Assembly (NCBI GenBank): GCA_030549495.1
Contig: JAUIRK010000987.1
Span: 496,001-560,000, forward strand
DNA from: Nectonema munidae
Taxonomy: Eukaryota > Nematomorpha > Nectonematoida > Nectonematidae
Direction: 5' to 3'
DNA length: 64,000 nucleotides
Positions within the stretch are counted from its first letter, which is position 1. Every line of letters starts with the position of its first letter. Shown here piece by piece: positions 11,474-22,468 of the stretch. The notes beneath the pieces are model-generated. The model was not told where the DNA came from, did not search any database, and was given only the letters and a program-made list of their open reading frames with translations. A program made the position numbers and the translations under genes.

Positions 11474-11656
11474 ATTTATAATCATATATATATTAGAACA
11501 CATACTACTTATATATACATATTTTCTCAATAAACATGGCATATTTGTAACAAATGTAAATCAAGGTTTTGATTGATGATAAAATTGCTTACTAAAACAT
11601 TCGTTTTAATTTCTGAAAGTATCAATCAATTTGCCGTTTACGGCTGAAAATTTTAT
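11474..11656 (+). repeat. Direct repeat A, left copy (183 bp)
   Basis: Nearly identical to 12627-12815, apart from a few substitutions and a 6-bp insertion in the right copy. Marks: ATTAGAACACATACTACTTA and TTGCCGTTTACGGCTGAAAA. The two copies flank a ~970-bp segment holding a LINE 3' tail. Confidence 0.85.
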
Positions 11657-12000
11657 AAAGATTTCATAAAGAATTCAAATATTTAGGTTTATCATTGGCA
11701 TTATTGATATTTTATGTCGGCTTAATTTCTTGGTTTTTTACTAGGTATCGAAATTTAAAATAAAATTTCTATTGAGTGAAATTCCCGTTTTCCTAATTGA
11801 AACCGCATTTTTAGAAATTATATAATTTGACAATGATAAAAAATTTATTTTCGAGAAGTTAGTGAGTTACTTTGCTCAAACTATTTTTGAGAAGTTAGTG
11901 ACTTGAATTTGCGGTTTACTTCTGGAAAGTCCAGGACGGTATATAGTTATGAAAAAGGGGAATAATTAAAGATAAAAGGAAAACAAGGGGAGCAAGATAG
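11657..12000. other. Non-coding stretch with a possible ~147-bp-family fragment
   Basis: Short passages (for example GAATTTGCGGTTTACTTCTGG near 11910) resemble the ~147-bp family at 1-640 in reverse orientation, but too weakly to delimit. Confidence 0.35.
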
Positions 12001-12009
12001 AAATTAAAT

Positions 12010-12590
12010 TAAAAGAAGCATAAAACTAGATGGCAACCAATAACCAAGGTAGAGACTTCCTATATCTAGGGTCATTTTTCGTTAAAGATGGCAACGAAGA
12101 AATCGAAATAAATAGAAGAATACACTCGGAATGGAGAAATTGGGGAAATGGAGCTGGCATTCTTTGTTACAGAAAAATGCCAATGAAGCTGAAAAGAAAA
12201 GTGTATGAAACAATAGTAAAGCCTGCATTAATATATGAATTAGAGATGGTGTCAATGAAGAAAAGAAATTAAAAGAAATTAAAAGTGACAGAAATTTAAA
12301 TGTTAATATGGTTGAGTAGAATTACAAAAGATAAAATCTATAGTGAAAAACAAAACTAAAGAAGTAAAAAAGAAGTGTCAAATGGTTTGGTCATATCATG
12401 AGAAGAGAAGAGAAGTGCATCGAAATCTAGATGATTGATATAACAGTTGATGGCCCGAGAAAGAGAGAAAGACCTAAGATAAGATGGATAGATTGTGTCA
12501 TAGCTGACAGCAAAGAAAATAATTGAAATAGAGTATAGAAATGGGAAAATAAAGCTGTGAAAAAGAAGAAGAAGAAGAAGTAGAAGAATT
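12010..12590 (+). mobile_element. LINE ORF2 C-terminal fragment (RTE/Craft-like)
   Basis: The frame 12030-12272 encodes a peptide with YLGSFF, RRIHSEW and MKLKRKVYETIVKPALIYE, the region after the RT core in RTE/Craft-like non-LTR retrotransposons. A later frame carries WFGHIMRREEK and GPRKRERPKIRWID, the usual end of such ORF2 proteins. The fragment is 5'-truncated and has stops between these parts. It ends in an A/G-rich (GAA)n-like tail near 12560-12590. Confidence 0.75.
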
Positions 12591-12626
12591 TATAACTTAT
12601 TGTTTACATTAGATACAATGTTGAAA

Positions 12627-12815
12627 ATTTATAATCATATATATATTAGAACACATACTACTTATATATACATATTTTCCCAATAAACATGGCATATTTA
12701 TAACAAATGTCAATCAAGGTTTTGATTGATGATAAAATTGCTTACTAAAACATTCGTTTTAATTTTAATTTCTGAAAGTATCAATAAATTTGCCGTTTAC
12801 GGCTGAAAATTTTAT
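12627..12815 (+). repeat. Direct repeat A, right copy (189 bp)
   Basis: Second copy of the repeat at 11474-11656, same orientation. Confidence 0.85.
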
Positions 12816-12909
12816 TAGAATTTAAAATAGAATATATATTTTTTAACAAAATCAATCATGTTTATTTCATTTCAGTACTCAATTTTTCCAATTTGGGTGT
12901 CAAAATATA

Positions 12910-13080
12910 ATATCTATACATCAGTGGCATGTTGTTTAAACCTCATTTATTTTATTTGAAAGCTTTCGTGTTCGATTCCTGGTGTACTCCTAATTAAATT
13001 TGTTGTTGTCTAATCTGATGCTATCCAGTTGATGTTAGTATGGGCATCCGTTAAGAAATGCACCCACTCCAAAAAAAATC
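12910..13080 (+). mobile_element. tRNA-derived SINE remnant
   Basis: A box-B-like motif GTGTTCGATTCC at about 12968-12979 is preceded by a decayed box-A-like CAGTGGCATGTTG, then a tRNA-unrelated body ending near ATGCACCCACTCC. This fits a degenerate tRNA-derived SINE. Ends are approximate. Confidence 0.45.
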
Positions 13081-13542
13081 CCACAAATTTGGCTAAAGGT
13101 TACGTGGATGTTTTATCGGGAAGTCACCATTATGGCGCCTGTATCGAACTATGAGGAAAGTAGGCTTGATGCGGGATCAAAAGCAAGACCTTCAATTTTC
13201 GAAATCCAGTATGAGAGAGAGAGAGAGAATTTTATTATAAAAAAAAGAGTTCACAAAAATAATAAAGTGGAGCAAACAATGTGTATATATGTTAATATTT
13301 ATAATATATATTCACATGAAGAACTATATCATCTTTTTATAGTGAATTAGATTTTTCAATTTAGTATGTAACGAATCTTACTCACGCCCCCTAATCTAAG
13401 AGTTAAACTTATGTGTCAAGTTTTTTCTCATAATCGTTATTTAATTTAGTACAAATATTTGAGTATGAGAAAAATAAGGTTACTGAATTCACATTGAAAT
13501 GAGAACGCGTTATCCTAAGAAAAATGGAATAGTAACTCGCAT
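13081..13542. other. Non-coding stretch
   Basis: Contains a GA microsatellite near 13213-13229 and an open frame 13108-13350 without recognisable similarity; no gene supported. Confidence 0.45.
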
Positions 13543-13737
13543 AGTTGCCAACCTCAGAGAAGACAAAAGCGGTAGACTTTTTTTCGAAAACGACACATGG
13601 ACCTAATGGAAGAACCTAATTTGGATTTAGTAATTATTTGGATTTTTCAAAAAGCGGTAGAACCCATCTCAAAAACGGTAGACCAAAAAAAATCGAAAAG
13701 CGGTAGTCTACCGTCGAAAGCGGTAGAGTTGGTAACT
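13543..13737. mobile_element. Short MITE with AAGCGGTAGA internal motif
   Basis: The ~195-bp segment starts AGTTGCCAAC and ends GTTGGTAACT, which are inverted repeats with one mismatch. Inside, AAGCGGTAGA or close variants occur five times, alone or in inverted pairs (CGGTAGTCTACCG). There is no ORF. A clear target-site duplication is not visible. Confidence 0.55.
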
Positions 13738-13899
13738 TTACTCGTTTAACAAAGTGTTTTTATATTATCAATATAGTATATTTTTAAATATAAAAAACAA
13801 TCTAGCTATATTGTTAAAAGTTGAGTTTTAATCTGATGATATTTTATTTCTTCTATGGTAGGGCAGGTAGGTAGGAAGAAATATCTAAGCACTATCGGA

Positions 13900-16735
13900 C
13901 TTCTCCATATGCTTGCGAAATGCTTGAGGTATAAAGTTGTAATTCGAAAGAAGTGTATTGATTTGGATTGTGAATTGATTAGGAATGAGGGACTTTGGAG
14001 AAATTGGTTAATTGTTGAGGGAGTTTGAAGTGTAGAAAGCTGGATTTTTGAGGTGGTAGTTGAAGGATGATTGATTGAGCAAAGGTAGTGGGTGGGTGTT
14101 AAAGAATATAGGTCTTAAATAAAAAAAATTAGTGTAGTTATTTTTGTAGATTTTTTTTTTTAATGTGAGTTTATGTGGTATAAGAAGTCTCTGGGTTCGG
14201 AGATTGCAAGTTTGACTCTATGAAGATAATGAGAGAGTTTAGGGCATTGAGGAGGTTCGGATATAAAAGTAGTTCGAAGAAATTAGATGGTGGGCGATTG
14301 AGAGTTTTGACGGATAGTGAAAGAAATGAAGTTCTTGCGTGGTTGTAGTGTCAGCAGGGAAGTAGAAGATGATGAGGTGTTTCTTGTTGATTGCAGTTGA
14401 ATCTACATATATTGCTTGGTGATTTTTAATGCGGTAGAGATAGGAGTTGCAGGGGAAGGGTTAAATAAAGGTAGTGGATTGATTTTGGGTTGGATGAAAA
14501 TGTTGTTGAGAGAAGACGAAAATTGTTGGAGTAAGGATTTGTAGTAAATTTGAGAGGGTGTAATTTGAGTGTTATGGAAGTAGAAAGACTTAAGATAAGA
14601 ATTTGGTTCGTAGCGTGTCAGGATATATTTTTTGGAACAGTTTGTTTGAGATGAAGAGTTAGAAGAAGGCAGTTCGTGAAGAATTCTAGGATTCTAGTAG
14701 GGGAGGTTTTGTAGGCCCTGGTCATTGTGATGAGGCAAAGGCGGTGGATTTTATTTAGATAAGTGAGTGATGAGAGGTAGTTTAATGATAGGCCCCATGA
14801 AAGAATGCCATACTCAAGCGTAGGTAGGATGAGTGATTTGTATATAAAAGATGAGTGTTGAATACTTAGACCCCATTTATAAGATATAATTTTACTAAGA
14901 GAGAAAAGAGTTGAAGATAGTTTGTGGTATAGGTTTTTGAAGTGGGATGACCATTTGAGGTTTGATTGAAAGGTGAGCCCTAAATATTTCATGGAGGAAG
15001 ATGGTTGGATGTTAATAGTGGGAGGTGAGGGGAATGTGTTCGTGTGAAGTGTATAAGAGTTAATTTTGTTGCGTTAAATTTTACTTTAAATGAATCGGCT
15101 GCAAAAGTTAGCGTGTTATAGAGAGAGTTGATGTTCATTATGTTTTCTTTTTGAGAATTTGAGGTAAAGATGAAGGTTAGATCATCTGAATAGCATTGAA
15201 AGAAGGCTGAATTGTTAGCTAATATATCTAATAGGGGGTTTATAAGTATAATCCAGAGGATATCGGAGAGGCACCCACCTTGTGGCGTGGATAGTGAGAG
15301 GGAATGAATGGCAACTAGAGAATTGTGTCTGAATATAAGGCACCTATTTGAAAGGTAATTTTAAATGAATTTTATGAGATAATTGGGGTATTTTTGTCGG
15401 ATCATATTGAAAATGATAGCAGAATGCCGTGCTGAATTGAAGACGTTGTTGATGTCTAGAAAGAGGGCGGATGATGTTAATTTGGAAGATAGTTTTGTTT
15501 CGAGGTAGGAGGAGAGTCTATATAGAGCGGATTCTGGACTTTTGTGTGGGAGGTATGAAAATTGGAAAGGACTAATTTTGTTAGATGTGGTGATGTGAAA
15601 GAGAAACCTTTTGCGTAGAATTTTTTCTAATATTTTTCATAAAGTAGGAAGGATAGTGATTGGTCGCCAGTTGGTTATGAGGCCTAAGTCTTTGTTGGGT
15701 TTGGGAAGTAAAATAATCTTACCTATTTTCAAGATAGATGGGAAAAAGGAGAATTTTAAGCAACTGTTGTATAATTGTAAGAGATATTGTGAATATAAAA
15801 GGAAGGATTTTATGATATGTTTTGTGGTTATAAGATCAAGGCTTGGGGATGATTTAGGATTTAGGTTATTTATAGCTGAGGCTAATTCCGTTAGATTTAC
15901 TGGAGGAAAAGTTTGGGATGCGTTTAGGAACAAGAAGGAGGAGACATGTTCGCGTATAGAGTGATTTACTATGTTATCGGATGTATGAGAATCCTAAGGA
16001 AAAAGCGTTGAAAGAAAGGATGGGTTGATTAATGGGTCGTTGGAAATTGTGTGCGGTAGAAGTGGATTGAGTTGAGAAACTTTGCGATTTTTGTGGACGG
16101 AATTTATCACCTTCCATGGATTTTTAGGAGAGGAGTAGCAGAATTTTTTCCAAGATTCTTTTTTGCAGAATTTATTTCTGCCATATATCTATTTTTTATA
16201 TTGAAGTAGTGTTCTATATTGTTAGGGCTATGGTTTTTACGAAGTGTTTAAAGAGAATGTTTTAGGGATTTTTTAAGCGAGGTGAGAAAGGGAGTCCAGA
16301 AATATGTGTGTTTTCTATGTAAATATGGTTTGGCTGGGGTTGATAGTGTGATGGAAAGTTTAATTGTGTTGTTGAGGGTAAAGGCTGCAGAGTCAAAATC
16401 ACCGGGAGAATTTATTTGGGGAATAGTTGAGGGAAGTTGGGACTTTAATTGATTAGGAAGATGGTCTAGTGAGTTTTAGGTGTGTTTTGATTTGATACTC
16501 TTGTGAAAGGTTTTATATTAACTTGATAAGTTATAAAAAGATAATCGGAAGCAGATGGTGTGTTTGAGATGTGCCAATTTTTAATGAATTTTAATGTGTT
16601 TTTTGAGGCTATTGTTAGGTCAACATGGGAGGACGCGGTTTTGTTGTTAGTAAATTTCATAAAAGTGGGGTCTTTAGATGTATCCACTATGTAAAGATTG
16701 TGTGCGGCTAGTAAGGAGAGAAGTCAAGAGGAGGA
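13900..16735 (-). mobile_element. Decayed R1-like LINE (endonuclease, RT, C-terminal zinc-finger region)
   Basis: Minus-strand frames follow the order of an R1-type non-LTR retrotransposon ORF2. Endonuclease C-terminus at 16687-16466 (SSHVDLTIAS, SNTPSASDYLFITY). RT N-terminus at 15933-15637 (LPKPNKDLGLITNWRPITIL). RT catalytic YSDD near 15175. Thumb/post-RT region at 14992-14618 (MKYLGLTFQSNLKWSSHF, LPTLEYGILSWG). A possible C-H-C finger region lies near 14370. Multiple frameshifts and stops separate these blocks, so it is dead. The 5' part and ORF1 are missing. Confidence 0.8.
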
Positions 16736-16743
16736 ACAGGTAT

Positions 16744-17073
16744 AATGTATATAGGTAATAACTTATGTAGCATCGTCTCCCCGAATGAGGTATATCAAAT
16801 CTTACATCTAGCAGAATGTGAACAGAAAGTTGAACATTGTCTCCCTAGTTATTTGTACATGGAATAGAAACCATCGTAGTATACAGGTTGAAGATGAATC
16901 ATCGTAGTATACAGGTTGGAGATAAATTATCGTAGTATACAGGTTGGAGATGAATCATTGTAGTATATAGTTTGGAGATGAATCATCGTAGAATACAGGT
17001 TGGAGAAGAATCATCGTAATATACGGGTTGGAGATAACACGCAAGTTGTCTACCCGCCTTCAACCGTACAGGT
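16744..17073 (+). repeat. 330-bp duplicated block with 28-bp minisatellite, copy 1
   Basis: This block matches 20459-20788 at the same length with no net gap (constant offset 3715) and few substitutions. Its second half (16871 to about 17035) is six units of a 28-bp repeat with the core ATCGTAGTATACAGGTTGGA. Both copies end CGTACAGGT. Class unknown. Confidence 0.85.
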
Positions 17074-17074
17074 T

Positions 17075-17248
17075 ATGAGAATATATCATTACATATTAGA
17101 GAAGAGTTTTCTAAACTCTTTATACTGAAAAAATATTTCTTCAATATACAAATAAATTTAGATGAGAATATATCATTACATATTAGAGAAGAGTTTTCTA
17201 AACTCTTTATACTGAAAAAATATTTCTTCAATATACAAATAAATTTAG
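17075..17248. repeat. Perfect 87-bp tandem duplication
   Basis: Units 17075-17161 and 17162-17248 appear identical. 87 is a multiple of three, so a minus-strand open frame crosses both (17073-17318); it is a by-product of the duplication. Confidence 0.9.
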
Positions 17249-18242
17249 ATTCTGAAAGTAGAGTCGCTTTATAATTGGGCTGGAAATTGTCACAGAATAT
17301 AGGTAAAAATTTGTCCAAATGAAAAAAGCTTTAGTTTAAAATGCATCCCTTATCTCCTTAAATTTAATGCAGTAAACAATAATAAAAATAATATTTATCC
17401 AAAACATATTTTTTAGAATCAAAGTGTAAATCAAACACGCATTTAAATTTTGGTTGATTAATTCAAAATCTACAAATAAATTTAGATTCTGAGAGTAGAG
17501 TCGCTTTATAATTGTGTTAGAAATTATCACATAATATAGGTAAAAATTTGTCCAAATGAAAGGAGCTTTAGTTTAAAATGCATCCCTTATAAAGGTTTTA
17601 TCTAATCTAAATAAAAAGAGACTATGATTATCCAACAAAACTCATTATTTCTTCAATGTGGATGTCGAAAATTATAATTATTTTATAAAAATATAGAAAT
17701 AAATTTAGGATTAAAGTGAAAAAAAAATAAATTCATGAGATTACTTATTGATAAAAATTGATTAAAACACATATTTTGATCTATTTATCTTCTCTTTAAA
17801 AATTTATATGCAATAAACAATAATAAAATAATATTTATCCAAAACATATTTTTTTCGAATCAAAGTATAAATTAAACCCGCACTTCAAAAGAAGTAAAAA
17901 ACTAATGTTAATATATAAAAAACTGAAAACTAAAATGATTTTATAAAAATCTAAAAATAAATAGTGGACTACGATTATCCAACAAAACTTGTACATTCGA
18001 TCTACATTTTTCACTTCAAAAATAATTTTAAATTTATTAGAAAAAGATTATACTGACCAATAAAAAAAACGAAGGTTAATTTATAAAAAAATGGAAAAAT
18101 TATTACTATTTTATAAAAATCTACAAATAAATTTAGATTCTGAGAGTAGAGTCGCTTTATAATTGTGCTGGAAATTGTCACATAATATAGGTAAAAATTT
18201 GTCATAATGAAAGGAGCTTTAGTTTAAAATGCATCCCTTATC
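17235..18242 (+). repeat. ~119-bp dispersed repeat, three direct copies
   Basis: Copies at 17235-17353, 17472-17592 and 18123-18242 share ACAAATAAATTTAGATTCTG at the start, AGAGTCGCTTTATAAT in the middle and AAAATGCATCCCTTAT at the end. The intervening DNA is AT-rich and non-coding, with repeated fragments such as CAATAATAAA and CCAAAACATATTTTT, so the whole interval looks like a scrambled satellite. Confidence 0.75.
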
Positions 18243-18299
18243 TGCTAATTAATGGTATGAAGCCCATGGAAAATAAAAACAGTAAAATGGCATTTCTTA

Positions 18300-18935
18300 A
18301 GTACTTATGATATAAGTAATGTATTCTGAAAGCCCATAAAAAATGCTTTAATTTGGTATATCGCATGATGCATTTTGTTGAGAAATGTGAAAGTTATAAG
18401 CGTTTTAATATTTGACTAAGATTTAAGCTAGGAACACTACAAATAAACTAAGCGTATACTAGCCCGATAAAATAAACCACACACGCGTGCTAAAGATGTG
18501 GTGAAGCGTATGCGAGATAAGAATTCACTGCGCTCACAAACGCGTAATGCAACATGTGTTAATCTTTCTTCGCATAGTTATGCTCTAAAATCAATCAATA
18601 ATGTGATTTATTCTTCGCACACTGTCGGTATAAATATAACGAATGCCCTTCGTTAAAAATTAGAAAGGTTGTATCTAAACTAAATAAAAGTAGACTACGA
18701 TTATCCAACAAAACTCGTACATTCAATCGACAAAACCACACACGCGTGCTAAAGATGTGGTGAAGCGTATGTGAGATAAGAATTCACTGCGCTCACAAAC
18801 GCGTAATGCAAAATGTGTTCATCTTTCTTCGCATAATTATGCTCTAAAATCAATCAATAATGTGATTTATTCTTCGCACACTGTCGGTATAATTTTTAAC
18901 GAATGCCCTTCGTTAAAAATTAGAAAGGTTGTATC
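18300..18935 (+). repeat. Dispersed ~340-bp repeat, copies 2 and 3
   Basis: 18300-18660 matches 2797-3140. Its second half (from about the ACCACACACGCGTGC motif) is repeated at 18725-18935, a tandem partial duplication. The latter two are closer to each other than to the distant copy. Confidence 0.75.
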
Positions 18936-18967
18936 TAAACTAAATAAAAGTAGACTACGATTATCAA

Positions 18968-19630
18968 ACAAAACTCTTACATTTAATCGACATTTTTCAC
19001 TTGAAAAAAAATTTAAAATTTATTAGAAAAATATTATACTGACCTCTACTCACCCATAAAAAGTAAAAAATATATATTAATTTTCGACAGTTTTATTTAA
19101 CTATGACATTTTAAAATGTTAAAACCCATATTCTACCTTTGTGAATATAAAATTTTGAAGAAATAATATATAAACTCATCACGTTAATTATTGGTATTTT
19201 TTGAAACTAGATAAAAGTTGACTGACCTCACATAAAAGCGGATTTTGAAAAAATAAAAATATATTTATTTGTAAAACCTAGCGTATTTTACCCACAAAGA
19301 GTATAGCTTCAAATCTTGTACATTCGATCAACATTTTTCACTTCAAAAATAATTTTAAATTTATTAGAAAAACATTATACTGACCTATACTACTGACCCA
19401 TAAAAATTAAAAAATATATATTAATTTTCGACAGTTTTCTTTAACTATGAAATTTTAAAATGTGAAAAATCATATTTTACCTTTGTGAATATAAAATATT
19501 CAAAAAATATTTTATAAATTAAGAACGTTAATTATTATTGGTATTTTTTGAAACTAGATAAAACTTGACTGACCTCACATAAAAGCAGATTTTGGAAAAA
19601 TAAAAAATATATTTATTTGTATAACCTAGC
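18968..19630 (+). repeat. ~342-bp tandem duplication
   Basis: Two imperfect units start near 18985 and 19327 with CATTTTTCACTT, share ATTTTCGACAGTTTT and TGGTATTTTTTGAAACTAGA, and end near TATATTTATTTGTA. The first part also occurs at about 18006. Non-coding. Confidence 0.75.
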
Positions 19631-19936
19631 CTATGTTAACCACAAAGAGTATACCTTTCCAATGACACCATTTTCATTTAATTTTTTTTTTAAAAAAGAC
19701 ACATTATGCTTAAACAAAAAGGTGGTCCGTAATTTTTTCAAAAATTTAGACAAAATTTTTCGAAGTAATGTCCATTTATTAAAATTTTTTAAAACTTTTG
19801 CAAAAATAAATTATTCTAGAGTATGTAGCAAACGATAAGCTTTCTAATGATATATATATCATGAAAAAGAAATATTGAAAAACAGTTTAATTCTTTCTTC
19901 AAATCAAACAAGTAAAAATTTCCAAAAAGTAGTATT

Positions 19937-19954
19937 GGTAGTAGTAGTAGTAGT

Positions 19955-19987
<33 letters not shown>
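19937..19987. repeat. (TAG)n/(TTA)n microsatellite
   Basis: A run of TAG triplets passes directly into a run of TTA triplets. Confidence 0.95.
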
Positions 19988-19990
<3 letters not shown>

Positions 19991-20440
19991 TACATAAACA
20001 TTTCAACCAATCATATAGTTTTTATGAAATAAAACTGCAATTTCAAAGTTAAATTTTTTGAACTTTTAGGTAGAATTTTTGAAATGTGGCTTTCAATATG
20101 TATGTAAAATATTTTTTGAAAATTTTTATTTTAAGTATATTTTTTAAGCATTTTACGATTTACACATTTAAATATATAATAAGGCTGGCAATTTTTGCGA
20201 GTTGTCTCCCCGGAGGTCTTGCCAGACCTCTGATATTATTTGGTATACCTGCGTTGATTTTATTATATAATAGATTATTATATATTACATAAACATTTCA
20301 ACGAATCATATAGTTTTTATGAAATAAAACTGCAATTTTAAAGTTAAGTGTTTTTAACTTTTAGCTAGAATTTTTGAAATGTGGCTTTCAATATGTATGT
20401 GAAATATTTTTTGAAAATTTTTATTTTAAGTATATTGAAT
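19984..20440 (+). repeat. 296-bp-period tandem duplication with GC-rich hairpin between
   Basis: The block near 19984-20150 (TATATTACATAAACATTTCAAC through TTTGAAATGTGGCTTTCAAT) recurs at 20280-20440. The spacer holds AGGTCTTGCCAGACCT at about 20215-20230, a short hairpin in a GC-richer patch. Confidence 0.75.
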
Positions 20441-20458
20441 GAACCAACGTAGTATACA

Positions 20459-20788
20459 AATGTATATAGGTAATAACTTATGTAGCATCGTCTCCCCGAA
20501 TGAGGTATATCAAATCTTACATCTAGCAGAATGTGAACAGAAAGTTGAACATTGTCTCCCTTGTTATTTGTACATGGAATAGAAACCATCGTAGTATACA
20601 GGTTGAAGATGAATCATCGTAGTATACAGGTTGGAGATGAATTATCGTAGTATACAGGTTGGAGATGAATCATTGTAGTATATAGTTTGGAGATGAATCA
20701 TCGTAGAATACAGGTTGGAGAAGAATCATCGTAAAATACGGGTTGGAGATAACACACAAGTTGTCTACCCGCGTTCAAACGTACAGGT
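20459..20788 (+). repeat. 330-bp duplicated block with 28-bp minisatellite, copy 2
   Basis: Second copy of 16744-17073, same orientation. The 28-bp array occupies 20586 to about 20750. It is followed by a (TA)n run at 20789-20810. Confidence 0.85.
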
Positions 20789-21018
20789 ATATATATATAT
20801 ATATATATACGTAAAAAAAAAGAGAGAAGAAAGCAAATATCAATTATTGCTGATAGAGAAGCGATGAACTGGCGAAAAATTAATGCTGGATGTAGAGATG
20901 CATTGTGGTTGGAAGGGGAATATGAAAAAGAATTACCTAAAAAAAATACAAAAGAGCACGAGTACCAAAATCTCAAAGATATAAAATATAGTATGGGTAA
21001 TAAATATACTCAAAGACA

Positions 21019-22046
21019 CTAACGAGTTGAAATAAAAAATTTTTTACATTTACGTTTGAAACTACAAGTGTTTATACAAATGGGAAGGCTATTCCAGGTT
21101 TTTATGGACTTTTTAATAAAAAATTTATTACTTTTGGCAAATTTGTATCTTATATTTCTTAAATTGTGTTTGTTGCGTAAGTTGTGATGATGAAACTGGC
21201 GATTTTCACAATAATTAAAATTAATTTCATGTTTTAGATTATACATTTATGAACAAAAAGAGATAATTGAATTTGTCTAATATGTAAAAGATTCGGGATT
21301 TTATATAAACTACGTATATACTCAGCATCCCTATTGAATAGAACTTTCAAAGCCCTGTCTTGTTTTTTCTGTAATGTTGGGAGTTTGGACACGTTAGATG
21401 AAGACCAAATAAAGTTAGAGTAAAGAATCTTAGAATGAAAAAGGGCATAATAAATATTTATTTTGGTCTTAGTATCAAGGAGATTTTTAATTTTGAACAA
21501 CATGCCAAGTGCTATTGAGGTATCTTTTAAAACATTATTGAAATGATTTGAAAAACTAAGATTAAAATCTATAGTTACTCCTAAATAATTATAAGTATTC
21601 GTCCTCTGAAGATAGTTTTCTCCAATTTTTAAAAAAAGACAAATATTTTTGTTAAACTTACTGAAAATCATATATTTGGACTTTGATACATTTATATATA
21701 GCTCATTAGTGCAACACCAATTATAAAATTCAGAGAGAAACTTATTAATAATATATTGATCTAAAAAAAGATTTTTACTTCGATACAAAATAGTGCAATC
21801 ATCAGCGTACAAATAAAGAGTAAAATCAGAATTTTGAAGAGAAAAAATATCATTAACATAAAGAATAAATAAAAGTGGGCCAAGGATAGAGCCTTGTGGC
21901 ACACCCTTATTTAATTTAGAATACTTAGACGCACTGTTATTTACAAAAACATATTGTTGACGATTGGAAAGGTAACTTTTTAAAAGTTCTAAAAATTTAT
22001 CTCTAAAACCATATCTATGTAGTTTAGCTAGTAGGTATTCATAACA
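21019..22046 (-). CDS. LINE ORF2, RT palm/thumb and C-terminal part (after transposon insertion)
   Basis: Resumes with YEYLLAKLHRYGF, then LSNRQQYVFVNN, GVPQGSILGPLLF, LYLYADDCTI (catalytic YADD), LQRTNTYNYLGV and SFSNHFNNVL. A one-base shift near 21243 moves the frame into the last segment (MYNLKHEIN, FHHHNLRNKHNLR, KTWNSLP), the normal C-terminal tail of this LINE group, ending at 21019. Conservation of all RT motifs supports recent activity. Confidence 0.87.
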
Positions 22047-22175
22047 CTGGTCAACACAATATTTTTGGCAGGCAAAGTGAGACTGGTTTCTGGGGTTTTC
22101 AAGGGCGCTGAATCCGAATCTGACATTTGTTTTTTCAAGTTGGCTCTAGTTTTGGAGATATCACAGGGGGGTCGT
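22047..22175. repeat. Left terminal inverted repeat of the DNA transposon
   Basis: Starts CACTGGTCAACA; pairs imperfectly with about 24345-24476. Boundary inward is approximate. Confidence 0.8.
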
Positions 22176-22468
22176 TCGTCTGAAATCACCCATTCGCGAC
22201 CATAACTAAACGTACAAAAAACGGCTAAATAGTGCAAAAATGTCAGATATTGATTTTTATGATAATCTAAAACCACAAAGACAGTGTAAAATCTCAATCT
22301 AACAAGTTAAGTTAGATATAACATCATTTCATTTATCCTATAATAACTGAACACTTTTCATAGATTTCGAGAATATACAAAAAATTTGCTAAAAATTTAC
22401 TGAATTTTAATGCAAAGCATTTATTATACACTAGATTCTTAGTTACAATGAACACACAAAACAATATT

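Noticed and set aside
16871-17035. CRISPR-like array
   Set aside because: The 28-bp units are directly tandem without spacers, in a eukaryotic context; it is a minisatellite.
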